Assembly: GCA_002284615.2 (NCBI GenBank)
Contig: MU069698.1
Location: forward strand, 252,970-264,558
Reading direction: 5' to 3'
Origin: Dunaliella salina
Lineage: Eukaryota > Chlorophyta > Chlorophyceae > Chlamydomonadales > Dunaliellaceae
DNA: 11,589 nt
The notes beneath the pieces are model-generated. The model did not search any database, had not been told where the DNA came from, and saw only the letters and a program-made list of their open reading frames with translations. Positions 5,569-11,589 of this stretch are shown piece after piece (position 1 is the first letter of the stretch; every line of letters begins with the position of its first letter). The translations under genes were made by a program, and so were the position numbers.

Positions 5569-8500
5569 AGGCTGTGATTGCACTCATTGAGAGCTGCAAT
5601 CTGGGCAGGCACATGGCTTCAAGTGATCTCAACCAAAATTTGAAGAGTTGCTACGGATTGAACATGAACTCCTGCGAAAGCCGTGAAATAGGTACAAGAT
5701 GCCCTCACCCACCCAACTCCAAATACACTGACCTTGCTCTGCGCTTCTGCAGCTCACTTAACAGCGGAGGCAGCACGCGTGCAAGAAGCAAAACACTTGA
5801 TGAGCGTGCTTACTGGAGATCAGACTGCATTGGCTTTATATGCCTAGAAAAGCCAAGAGAAGCAGTTGGTAGCAAATGCAGTCGGTGGCATCACATGCGC
5901 ACTCACCTCGTTCAACATGTGGCAAATAGTGGTGGATGCAGGAGTTGTTGGCTTCTTCTAATTCATCAACGACAGGCTGCAAGTGCACAAGGGAAAGACA
6001 TAGTCTTTTGCATTGCATCTTTGTTCAAAGCCTGGTCTTACAAGCACCCAAGCTTGCAAGTGAAAGGTGCAATTAGAGCAGCCGTGCAGGAAGCCGGCCA
6101 TGGGTGCATATGCCTCATGAGTATATGAAACAGTGTGCATGCAAGAAAACAGTGCATAATAACAGCTGAGCAGAAAACAGACCGTTGGTTCCGGCAGGAG
6201 GCAGCCGGGGTCTTGTGTGAGGCAGCGAGGAAGATCGAGGACCTCAAGACAGTGGTTCCTTACAGAAGCAGGCATGGACAGCTGTGGTTTTGCTTTCCCA
6301 GCCCCACAAGAGCAAATGTAGGGCAAGCCGGCAACAAGCAGGACCGGAAGCAGCTCAGGGCACAAGCACACCTGCAGCTACTCCCGGCAGCATAGGGCAC
6401 AAGCACACCTGCAGCTGCTCCCGGCAGCACAGGGCACAAGCACACCTGCAGCTACTCCCAGCAGGACAGGGCACGACCACACCTGCAGCTGCTCCTGGCA
6501 GTACTGCACATGATCCTGGTCTGCAACAGTGAGCACATAGTCTGCCTGGCACCCTCGCTAGGACCACAAGCAGCATGGGGCGCAAGCACACCTGCAGCTG
6601 CTCCTGGCAATATTGCACGTGATCCTGGTCTGCAAAGGCAGCGCGCGCATAGTCCGCCTGGCGTCCTATCTCAGCGCGCACCCAGGTGAGCTCGCGCTCC
6701 ATCTGGCCCATTTGCTCAACGATGATCTGGTGCTGCGCAGCAGGCATACTGGGGGACCCCTGCATCGCCTGCACCCGTCACCAAACAAGAGATCTCGCGC
6801 AGATGAGTGATCGATGCATGGTGTCAATGATCTAATGCTGCAAGGCAGGTGTACTGAAAGACCCCTGCACCGCCTGCCCATCAACAACAAGAAGAACTCG
6901 CACGGACGGTGATCGATGCATGGTCAGCAATGATCTGATGCTGTGGCAGACTTGATGAAGTCCCCTGCACCACCTGACAAATAGTGATCATAAGATTTAA
7001 AGCTGATGGATGATCACAAATGATCCAGTGCTGCACCGCAGACATGCTGGGGGACCGGTGCAACGCCTGAGGCACGCTGTTCATATGTTGGGGAGTGGGT
7101 GAGAGAGATGTGAGAGATACTGGATGAGGGTGATCTCAGGTGCTGCGCTGGGAAGGCTCTCTCCCTCTGGAGAAAGGGCTGCTGGCACGTCAAGCCCACA
7201 TCAAGGTTACAAGTTACAAGTAAAAAAGGAGGCCTGCTTTCAGTCAAACCGACTGACTGCTAGCCTGCCCACGGCAAGGCAAGAACCCCCCGTGGAAAAA
7301 ATGCTGGCGAAACTGGGGGAGTGCAAGACCACCAGGTGAGCGTTCTGGCTGGACCAAATAGCTCTTGTGGAAAGATGGTTCAAATCGAATTGCATTCCTA
7401 TGACATGTCAAATGCACGCTGCTTTGATGGGCATCGTTAGTCACCATCTCGTCCTGACCATCAGCCATCAAAAAGCTAACAAAACCAACAAGCTATGGAA
7501 AAACAAATAACTGCCAGCTCCACTCACATCCTGCCACCATCCCTTCAGCCTGCGCGTATGCCAGCGGCAGCGCTCTGCCAGGGAATGCAGTGACTTCTCG
7601 ACCTGCGAGTGTGTACCATTTAACAACACATGCCACAAGCAAGGACGGCTGACAATGCAAGCTTAATTGGCTGATACAATGCATCGTCAGAGAAGACATG
7701 GGCCAGATCCATGGCCACTGGTTTATTGATGTGTGGTGCATTAGCAGTGTGGAGTGTGCTGTCTAGCTCCTGCCAGGGAGCATCCAGGACAAGCCTGACT
7801 TTGTGCAGGGACTACCATTCAACAGTCTTGAACAATTGATGTAAGGGTTTACCTCCCTGCCTTCAAATGATGGAAAGGACTTGCATCCTTGTTCTTAAAT
7901 GCCTTGCAGGATCCAAGCTCACGCATACAATTCTGAGCTGCTATAATTTGTGCTGGTAACAAAATGAAATTCAGCAATGTAAAGCTTGTCTTAAAACCAT
8001 TTTTATCTTAATGCAAGTGATTGGTGGTGATGCAGGCCTGGTCAAAAGTTAGCTGGAAATCCAGACAAAGCACAGAATTTCAGCCCCGGATTTTAAAGGT
8101 AGGCTTACTCACGACAGAAAAGATGTAATAATCAAAGAAGCGTGAAAGAAAAGCACCCAGGAAGTGCTTCTGGAGCGAAAACAGGGGTTTAAGAGGTTGA
8201 CCTAAGCCCTAAAACCTAACTTCCCTCACAAGTTCTTTCCCGTTCTGGCCCAGCCAAACCACCAACCCCATTCCTTTTGCAACAGTATCTGCTATATCAC
8301 TGCTACACAATGCAAGATCAATTTGTCAAAAAGAGGGTAAAGTGGAAAATTCCTTTCCTTGACCAGATTGCTCCTTTTCCCTTTCTTAAGCACCCTAGCT
8401 GACACACCAAGCTGACTTTCCAATAACCTCCTTCCTGCAGAACTATGTTTTTGTAACAATACAACACAACTGCATTAAAAGCCTTTGGGAAGGCAAGGCC

Positions 8501-11361
8501 AGAGAGGCTCAGAGAACCTTCTTGCAATAGGCCCCCAAAACTGGCCCTTGAGGACCCTTTGGAGTTGCCTTCTTGCCCTGAAACCGCGCAAGGACTTGCC
8601 TGACTCGCCTCTTTGTCCTGAAAGAACACAGGGACTCGCATCCCTCTCAAAAGTTGATGTAGGGAGCGCACCCACTGCCTGCGTGACCTGTTCAGGCCTT
8701 TTCTTTCTGTCCTAGGTGTACAAACCCCTGTCACCACACACCTTGCACCGCTGCGCTATGAGGCGCTGCAATGTTGAGGGCTTGAGACGACGGTACAGTT
8801 TTCGCGTCGGGGAGGGCAAGCTGCAGCACAGGTGAATGATGAGTGGGCGCTGCCACGGTCGGTCCGCCTCATGCATGAGGCCCCAGAATTTGCGCAGGCG
8901 TAGCTGCACAAAGGGTGAGATAATGAGCAGACGGTAACCCCAGTCAGCATGAGAGGTGTGCATGTGGGATCCAGTCTTAGAGGGAGTGCATGGACGTGCA
9001 GGCCAGGAAGAGGGCATGCAAAGCAGAAAGTTGATCCATTCTGCTCCCATAACACATGAGCAAGGATACGGCTCAAAGAAGCACCGACGCACATGCTGGA
9101 GAGCACTTTTGCCCTCTGCTCAGCCTCATCTCAGAGCCATCTACAGATGGTGGGGGATAGTCTGGTGAGGGAAAGTGGGGAAGGGGGAAGAGCCCTGTGC
9201 GGGCTCTGTGGGTATCCGTGCGAGGGGGAGAGAGCCATTTGTGGATGGTGGGGGACAGTGCCGAAGGGGCACATCAGCGCACACTTGGGCAAGGAGCAGT
9301 CGCTGCATGATCCCTGTCACCATGCTGCAGCGTGCACTGCAGGCGAGAGGAGCATCATGAATTGGCAAAGACTTCACGTCTAACCTATCCCCTTGTGTCC
9401 CCTAACAGTATGGGTGGCGCGCTGGATCTCGATGGAGAAGACCAACCCATGGCATAATGAGAGCCTTCCCTAAAAGCATCTGCCAGTGATGTCCATTCAA
9501 AAATGGGGAGGCAGGCATGGCTCGTCCCTCACCAATTTTTATGGTTTTTTGACTCATACCAAGAAGCAGCATAGCAGTCAATAAGGGAGCATTGTCACCA
9601 ACCACAAGAAATGTTGGCAAGGATGCAGGTTGTCCCCACGAACGGGCACCCCCGAGTCAAGTCAAAGTAAAGGAAGGTTTGTGGGGACAAACTGCATACA
9701 TTCCAACACTATCTAGATGGAACTTTCCTGAGCTCACAGGCTGATATGCCAACGACAACACAGAGCTAAGGCAGCACATTGGCGCAAGTTGTGTGCTCCT
9801 CTCTTGTTGGCAGAGCCCTAATCAAGGCGGAGCCCCCAGATCTGTCAGTTCCCAGATATAGTACGCACCCACCTCCCTGGCCCATGCAGTGCAACCAAAG
9901 GGGGGTAACCATTGTGTGGACTTCCAGAGCTTACAACCCAAAAACGCATGGATAATCCACAACCAAGCTTTATCAGTGCAAAGTCCTCAGTAAACACCAT
10001 CACTTTTGGTCCTGAATTGTCCATTCGTTTTTAAGATATGGCCAGATCAAGATCTGGATGACCAGATGGGGCGAAAAATTGCCTGTTCTTTCCATGCTCT
10101 CAGCATTGCTCTCCCGTGCCTGGCACCACACAAACTTAGGTTCTTATGATAGCCTGTTGCATAAGCTTCCTCGAACACTGGAGTTCTAGGGGTGCCAGTT
10201 AAAGGGCATGTGCCTTATCAGCCGCTGCGTGAACCCTAGTTTTCACCACCAAATCTTCATTCCGGACCATCTACTGGTCCGAATTGGATGATTTTTGGTG
10301 ATTTGGAGTCCTTGTACTAAAAGAACATCATTGCAAAAAGAATGGGATGAAAAGATCCAGTGGTTGGTGAGATACAAAATTCCAGCCATTTCCCTTGGAG
10401 AAAATCCACAAAATCCAGCACAGGGGGTGCTGAAAAGGTCAATTTTTGACCTCCTCTTTTCCTATTTTTGAATATGCAGGATATTAACATTGTATATGGA
10501 GGTTATTAAAACAAAAAATTGGGAGTGATAAATGGCCCAAGCAGGCCCAGAAAAATTTGGCAGAGGCTGCAACAATGGTTACCCCCCTCTGCAGTGCAAC
10601 CCCTACCCTGAAACTAAGGTGCATGTCAAGCAAACTATGCCAGGCAGCCCTGACCTTACCAGCTAGCCGATGAGCCTCTGCGTATGTAGCATAATTCAAT
10701 TGCGATGGAATTTTTTTTTATTGATGCCGTAACGCCAGTGTGATGTGCACCGCGAAATGAGAAGTGAAAGCAAAGAAGTTTGCTGATCTGTTGCGGAGCA
10801 AGACCTGCAACCCTGCCCCCGTGTTTTGGGTGAAGGAGCTTTTGGTCCATGGTCTGCTGCTTGTCCCCTTTGGGGAGCAAGCAAGGGATGAATGGCAGGA
10901 GCAGCTTGCACAGCGCGCACTCGGCCATGCATGTGTGCATGGAAAAGTTATGCCCTGTGCAGAAAAGCCCCGCCCCAGGCACTGCATATCACGAATGCCA
11001 TCTATGTCTCACAATGGATCAGTTTCACCAATTTTTAAGGTTGAGCATAGTTTACATACAAGTTCGGTGAGACACAGAGGGTCTTCAACCAACTGATCAA
11101 GCATGCAGAATCGCACTTTCACTTCAAGGTTCATGCAAGTGAGGAAAAACATGCCATCAAGGCCCCATGCCTGCACAGCTCCTCACCCGCAGCCGCTCCT
11201 CCTCAACATACTCTTGCTCCTCCCAAGAAAGCTCTTGTGTTGAGACCCAAGGGCGCCTGGCCAGCTGATTCAGGTGCTTCTGGTGATCCCGCACAGCCTC
11301 TCGGAGCAGCTGCCGGTCAGGGGGCAGCAAAGGGGGCTCCAGCTGCCGGTCTTCATGCTGC

Positions 11362-11428
<67 letters not shown>

Positions 11429-11492
11429 CAGAGAAGGTGAGCACATGGAAGCATGCAAGTTCGCAGAAAGTCGTCAGATACCGGAGAGAAGC
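5563..11492 (-). CDS. Multi-exon minus-strand gene, unidentified protein (gene-level model, 5' end outside window)
   Basis: Sixteen splice-bounded segments on the minus strand join in one reading frame from 11492 to TAG at 5651-5653: 11492-11427, 11357-11187, 11092-11029, 10954-10751, 10677-10592 plus 9886-9873 (one exon split by a transposon), 9691-9599, 9336-9285, 9095-8742, 8169-8113, 7932-7853, 7794-7647, 7602-7528, 6759-6592, 5976-5907, 5746-5733 and 5671-5651. All boundaries are GT-AG, and every leftover-base phase is completed by the next segment. The total is 1737 nt, or 578 codons and a stop. Introns run from 44 to 768 nt. The N-terminal part is Cys/Leu-rich; the last third is charged and coiled-coil-like. 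I recognise no domain. The chain was assembled by eye, so single exons may be wrong. Confidence 0.5.
5651..5746 (-). CDS. Possible last two exons: 14-nt microexon and stop exon
   Basis: After the 5907 exon the chain can end through a 14-nt microexon (5733-5746, acceptor GAGCTGCAG, donor CAAG|GTCAGT, adding EAQSK) and a terminal segment (5651-5671, acceptor TTTCGCAG) reading EFMFNP then TAG. The phases fit and an AATAAA follows. Microexons are easy to invent by eye, so this end is tentative. Confidence 0.25.
5907..5976 (-). CDS. Exon of the minus-strand gene (23 codons plus 1 nt)
   Basis: Strong splice sites: acceptor TGCACTTGCAG and donor CGAG|GTGAGT. Only one frame is open, reading PVVDELEEANNSCIHHYLPH then VER. 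Acidic start, then His-rich. The plus strand is also open for 184 codons here, but without natural composition. Confidence 0.5.
6358..6614 (-). repeat. 37-bp repeats carrying an exon-intron junction
   Basis: Units at 6358-6394, 6395-6431, 6432-6468 and 6469-6505 are near-identical, and a fifth at 6578-6614 spans the real exon end. On the minus strand each is about 23 nt like the exon end, (G)GAGCAGCTGCAG or GGAGTAGCTGCAG, then 14 nt of intron start, GTGTG(C/G)TTGTGCCC. The CAG|GTGTG junction therefore occurs at 6592|6591, 6483|6482, 6446|6445, 6409|6408 and 6372|6371. A larger 109-bp duplication links 6469-6550 with 6578-6659. Confidence 0.8.
6592..6759 (-). CDS. Exon of the minus-strand gene (56 codons), coiled-coil-like
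   Basis: Acceptor GCGATGCAG and donor CTGCAG|GTGTGC, phase 0 at both ends. It contains QHQIIVEQMGQMERELTWVR followed by AEIGRQADYARAAFADQDH and ends in YCQEQLQ; Glu/Gln/Leu/Met spacing suggests a coiled coil. The exon is embedded in duplications of itself: three decayed copies of its first part lie in the upstream intron, and copies of its last part with the splice junction lie downstream. Confidence 0.55.
6827..7072 (-). repeat. Three decayed copies of the 5' half of the neighbouring exon
   Basis: Copies at about 7019-7072, 6929-6977 and 6827-6879 resemble 6721-6775, the start of the exon ending at 6592. On the minus strand they read RSPSMSAVQHWIICDH, GTSSSLPQHQIIADH and GSFSTPALQH-stop-IID, against GSPSMPAAQHQIIVEQ in the exon. 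Spacing is about 90 to 108 bp. A shared linker with atcgatgcatggt lies between copies. The two nearer copies keep a TGCAG|GG acceptor-like start. Confidence 0.65.
7528..7602 (-). CDS. Exon of the minus-strand gene (25 codons)
   Basis: Acceptor CACTCGCAG and donor AGGAT|GTGAGTGG, phase 0 at both ends. It reads VEKSLHSLAERCRWHTRRLK and ends GWWQD, basic and Trp-containing. Good splice signals and natural composition make this one of the safer exons. Confidence 0.5.
7647..7794 (-). CDS. Exon of the minus-strand gene (49 codons)
   Basis: Acceptor CAAAGTCAG, one base, then LVLDAPWQELDSTLHTANAP, MDLAHVFSDDALYQPIKLAL and SA. The same frame is open upstream to 7811 and runs on downstream to TAA at 7620-7622, so the segment could instead be a C-terminus. 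Splicing at GCC|GTCCTT (a weak donor) across a 44-nt intron joins it in phase to the next exon. Confidence 0.5.
7853..7932 (-). CDS. Exon of the minus-strand gene (26 codons plus 2 nt)
   Basis: Acceptor GCAGCTCAG and donor GGGAG|GTAAAC. Only one frame is open, reading NCMRELGSCKAFKNKDASPF and on to HHLKAG. The leftover AG joins the first G of the next exon to make Arg. Confidence 0.5.
8113..8169 (-). CDS. Exon of the minus-strand gene (19 codons)
   Basis: Excellent splice sites: acceptor TTTTCGCTCCAG and donor GTC|GTGAGTAAG. It reads KHFLGAFLSRFFDYYIFSV, an aromatic and hydrophobic helix-like segment, phase 0 at both ends. The preceding intron (8170-8741, 572 nt) holds decayed repeats of about 39 bp (around 8570-8640) and nothing else I can name. 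Confidence 0.55.
8742..9095 (-). CDS. Exon of the minus-strand gene (118 codons, longest)
   Basis: Acceptor CTCTCCAG and donor TGCAAG|GTGTGT, phase 0 at both ends, uninterrupted. It starts HVRRCFFEPYPCSCVMGAEW and has a middle QLRLRKFWGLMHEADRPWQR and an end RRLKPSTLQRLIAQRCK. An alternative acceptor TTGTGCAG at 8904 would give a 54-codon exon in the same phase, starting at LRLRKFW. The part from 8903 down is the most convincing. The Arg/Leu/Trp-rich pattern suggests helices; no family is recognised. Confidence 0.55.
9136..9260. repeat. Direct repeat of about 28 bp, 96 bp apart
   Basis: gagccatctacagatggtgg... (about 9136-9163) and gagccatttgtggatggtgg... (about 9232-9259) match at most positions. 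The first copy holds a 14-bp palindrome, CCATCTACAGATGG. Both lie in the predicted intron 9096-9284. Confidence 0.5.
9285..9336 (-). CDS. Exon of the minus-strand gene (17 codons)
   Basis: Acceptor CGCCTGCAG, one base that completes the previous codon, then ARCSMVTGIMQRLLLAQ and donor GTGTGC. This is the only frame that stays open across the whole segment and fits phase 0 into the next exon. Confidence 0.4.
9599..9691 (-). CDS. Exon of the minus-strand gene (30 codons)
   Basis: Acceptor TATGCAG, one base, 30 codons reading LSPQTFLYFDLTRGCPFVGT and on to ANISCG, then TG before donor GTGACA. The phases fit both neighbours. A competing frame on the same strand is open for about 80 codons over 9402-9657 (it includes FLVVGDNAPLLTAMLLLG), so the exon limits here are uncertain. 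Confidence 0.35.
9612..9708. repeat. 97-nt hairpin: 32-bp inverted repeat with 33-nt loop
   Basis: The left arm 9612-9643 and the reverse complement of the right arm 9677-9708 match at 27 of 32 positions with no gaps; one of the mismatches becomes a G-U pair in RNA of the plus strand. The right arm contains the 3' splice site of the exon above. No target duplication flanks it. Confidence 0.75.
9873..9886 (-). CDS. Exon of the minus-strand gene, 3' part beyond the insertion
   Basis: Fourteen bases, catgggccagggag, then donor GTGGGT. Counted after the 5' part with one target duplication, they read HGPG and leave AG, which the first base of the next exon completes to AGT (Ser). Too short to judge alone; it rests on the phase agreement. 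Confidence 0.25.
9887..9895. repeat. Left target-site duplication of the 696-bp element
   Basis: CAGTGCAAC, exactly repeated at 10592-10600. The direct repeat could be read as 12 bp (TGCAGTGCAACC), but aligning the two inverted ends gives 9 bp. Confidence 0.75.
9896..10591. mobile_element. 696-bp non-autonomous DNA transposon, 20-bp TIRs, 9-bp duplication
   Basis: The ends are CA(A/G)AGGGGGGTAACCATTGT, 20 bp with one mismatch, at 9896-9915 and inverted at 10572-10591. CAGTGCAAC flanks both sides (9887-9895 and 10592-10600). A 9-bp duplication suggests a Mutator-like element; the CA-purine-AGGGG start also resembles hAT, so the superfamily is open. The interior has no transposase frame. It holds small palindromes: CCAGATC-aa-GATCTGG (10042-10057), CGGACCA-TGGTCCG (10263-10281) and AGGTCAA-ttt-TTGACCT (10436-10452). 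Inferred to interrupt an exon of the minus-strand gene. Confidence 0.8.
10592..10600. repeat. Right target-site duplication of the 696-bp element
   Basis: CAGTGCAAC follows the right inverted repeat directly. On the minus strand it reads GTT GCA CTG, in frame with the interrupted exon. Confidence 0.75.
10592..10677 (-). CDS. Exon of the minus-strand gene, 5' part, cut by a transposon
   Basis: Acceptor TACGCAG, then AG plus 28 codons reading AHRLAGKVRAAWHSLLDM and on to GVAL. The last nine bases are the target-site duplication of the element inserted next to it. Reading on into the element adds about 35 foreign codons before a TAA at 10484-10486. The exon would resume at 9886 on the other side of the insertion. 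Confidence 0.35.
10751..10954 (-). CDS. Exon of the minus-strand gene (about 68 codons)
   Basis: The minus-strand frame reads MHTCMAECALCKLLLPFIPC and, further on, MDQKLLHPKHGGRVAGL, with GC-rich third positions. Acceptor CTGCACAG at 10955; an alternative acceptor ATATGCAG at 10982 would add nine codons in the same phase. Donor CGCG|GTGCAC at 10750; CAG|GTCTTG further upstream would also fit the phase. The opposite strand is open as well and reads plausibly, so this call is less secure. Confidence 0.35.
11029..11092 (-). CDS. Exon of the minus-strand gene (21 codons plus 1 nt)
   Basis: Acceptor GATCAG, reading LVEDPLCLTELVCKLCSTLK, donor ATTG|GTGAAA. The single leftover G is completed by the first two bases of the next exon. 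An alternative donor GTATGT at 11059 would shorten it to 11 codons but break the phase chain. Confidence 0.35.
11187..11357 (-). CDS. Exon of the minus-strand gene (57 codons)
   Basis: This is among the clearest exons: acceptor TTGCAG, donor CTGCGG|GTGAGG, phase 0 at both ends. It begins HEDRQLEPPLLPPDRQLLRE and ends in an acidic helix-like stretch, WEEQEYVEEERLR. GC-rich third codon positions support coding on this strand. The DRQL motif occurs twice because of a short internal repeat (cagctgccggtc on the plus strand). Confidence 0.6.
11358..11426 (-). repeat. (GT)32-TGCAG tract: whole intron or in-frame Val-Cys run
   Basis: On the minus strand the 69 nt between two coding-like segments are 32 perfect GT units followed by TGCAG. 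It satisfies GT-AG with a good acceptor, but the only A is in the final CAG, so no branch-point adenosine is available. Because 69 is a multiple of three and the repeat has no stops, retention would insert alternating Val-Cys then Leu-Gln without breaking the frame. Confidence 0.85.
11427..11492 (-). CDS. Exon of the minus-strand gene (22 codons, first in window)
   Basis: The acceptor attcag is at 11493-11498. The exon reads ASLRYLTTFCELACFHVL and ends FSD, phase 0 at both ends. The donor GT is the first unit of the GT repeat. The frame is closed upstream by TAA just inside the preceding intron, so this is an internal exon, not the gene start. Confidence 0.45.
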
Positions 11493-11580
11493 CTGAATTG
11501 CTTAAACAGAAGCCGCTCTGTGATTGCAGATGCTGTAATGGTCAAAAGATGATACTTAAGTATAAGCAGGTGCCTAAACC

Positions 11581-11589
11581 GTGTGTGTG
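11581..11589. repeat. Start of a GT microsatellite at the window edge
   Basis: gtgtgtgtg runs off the window end. It has the opposite orientation to the (AC)n tract at 11363-11427 on the plus strand, so the two could pair. Confidence 0.4.

Noticed and set aside
5574..6128. 184-codon plus-strand open frame
   Set aside because: It begins with GTG after a stop and has unnatural composition, and a minus-strand exon with strong splice sites at both ends (5907-5976) lies inside it.
6355..6590. Long minus-strand frame continuing through the 37-bp repeats
   Set aside because: The repeat lacks stops, giving a Cys/Leu/Pro low-complexity tail. The natural protein part ends at the GTGTGC donor at 6591.
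7124..7339. Plus-strand open frame ending at a GTGAGC donor
   Set aside because: No acceptor-bounded partner exons; it lies within a predicted minus-strand intron.
8036..8098. Plus-strand exon-like segment between TGCAG and GTAGGC (21 codons)
   Set aside because: Isolated, and it lies in an intron of the better supported minus-strand gene.
8207..8222. CCCTAAAACCTAAC, resembling the Chlamydomonas-type telomere repeat
   Set aside because: Only one full unit, in the middle of unique sequence; not a telomere or a convincing interstitial array.
9402..9657. About 80-codon minus-strand frame containing FLVVGDNAPLLTAMLLLG
   Set aside because: Its possible donors leave one base, which does not fit the next exon, while an overlapping frame (9599-9691) fits both sides. 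It could still be an alternative exon.
10764..11096. 110-codon plus-strand open frame with plausible composition
   Set aside because: It has no ATG start and no clear splice sites. The minus strand gives two exons (10751-10954, 11029-11092) that fit the phase chain. It remains the strongest competitor to that part of the model.
1..11589. CRISPR arrays, tRNA or rRNA genes, prokaryotic operons, replication origins
   Set aside because: Looked for on both strands; no repeat-spacer array, cloverleaf, rRNA core sequence or operon-like gene spacing was seen.

Overview
The window looks like nuclear DNA of a eukaryote. It has a decayed non-LTR retrotransposon, long non-coding stretches with satellite and microsatellite DNA, two short inverted-repeat DNA transposons with target-site duplications, and a minus-strand gene cut into many short exons by GT-AG introns that mostly end in (T)GCAG. 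There is nothing operon-like or prokaryotic. The style (TGCAG acceptors, long CA/GT microsatellites, the look of the LINE protein) suggests a green alga, perhaps chlorophycean; this is inference and I cannot name a species.

Layout. 1-1280: 3' part of a LINE-type element, reading right, with one in-frame stop and two compensating frameshifts. 1300-1665: degenerate TGCATG-rich minisatellite. 1759-1808: two small hairpins around an Sm-site-like AATTTTT. 2073-2663: possible plus-strand coding pieces. 2672-4253: coding-like but mostly broken frames on both strands, probably pseudogene or transposon debris. 4470-4846: a 377-bp hAT-like MITE with 16-bp perfect terminal inverted repeats and an 8-bp duplication. 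4847-5560: low-complexity, apparently non-coding DNA.

5563-11492: a candidate gene on the minus strand, read from high to low coordinates. I can chain 16 exons, from 11492 to a stop at 5651, whose splice phases all agree. They total 1737 nt, or 578 codons plus a stop, and the 5' end lies beyond the window. An AATAAA lies about 85 nt after the stop. I do not recognise the protein; its last third is charged and coiled-coil-like.

Four things stand out in this gene. One 69-nt intron is (GT)32 plus TGCAG and has no A available as a branch point; it is also in frame. A 696-bp element with 20-bp terminal inverted repeats and a 9-bp target duplication sits inside a predicted exon. One exon is flanked by tandem copies of its own two ends, including five copies of its 5' splice junction. 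A 97-nt near-perfect hairpin covers a 3' splice site. All exon calls come from reading splice sites and frames by eye; RNA data or protein homology would be needed to confirm them.
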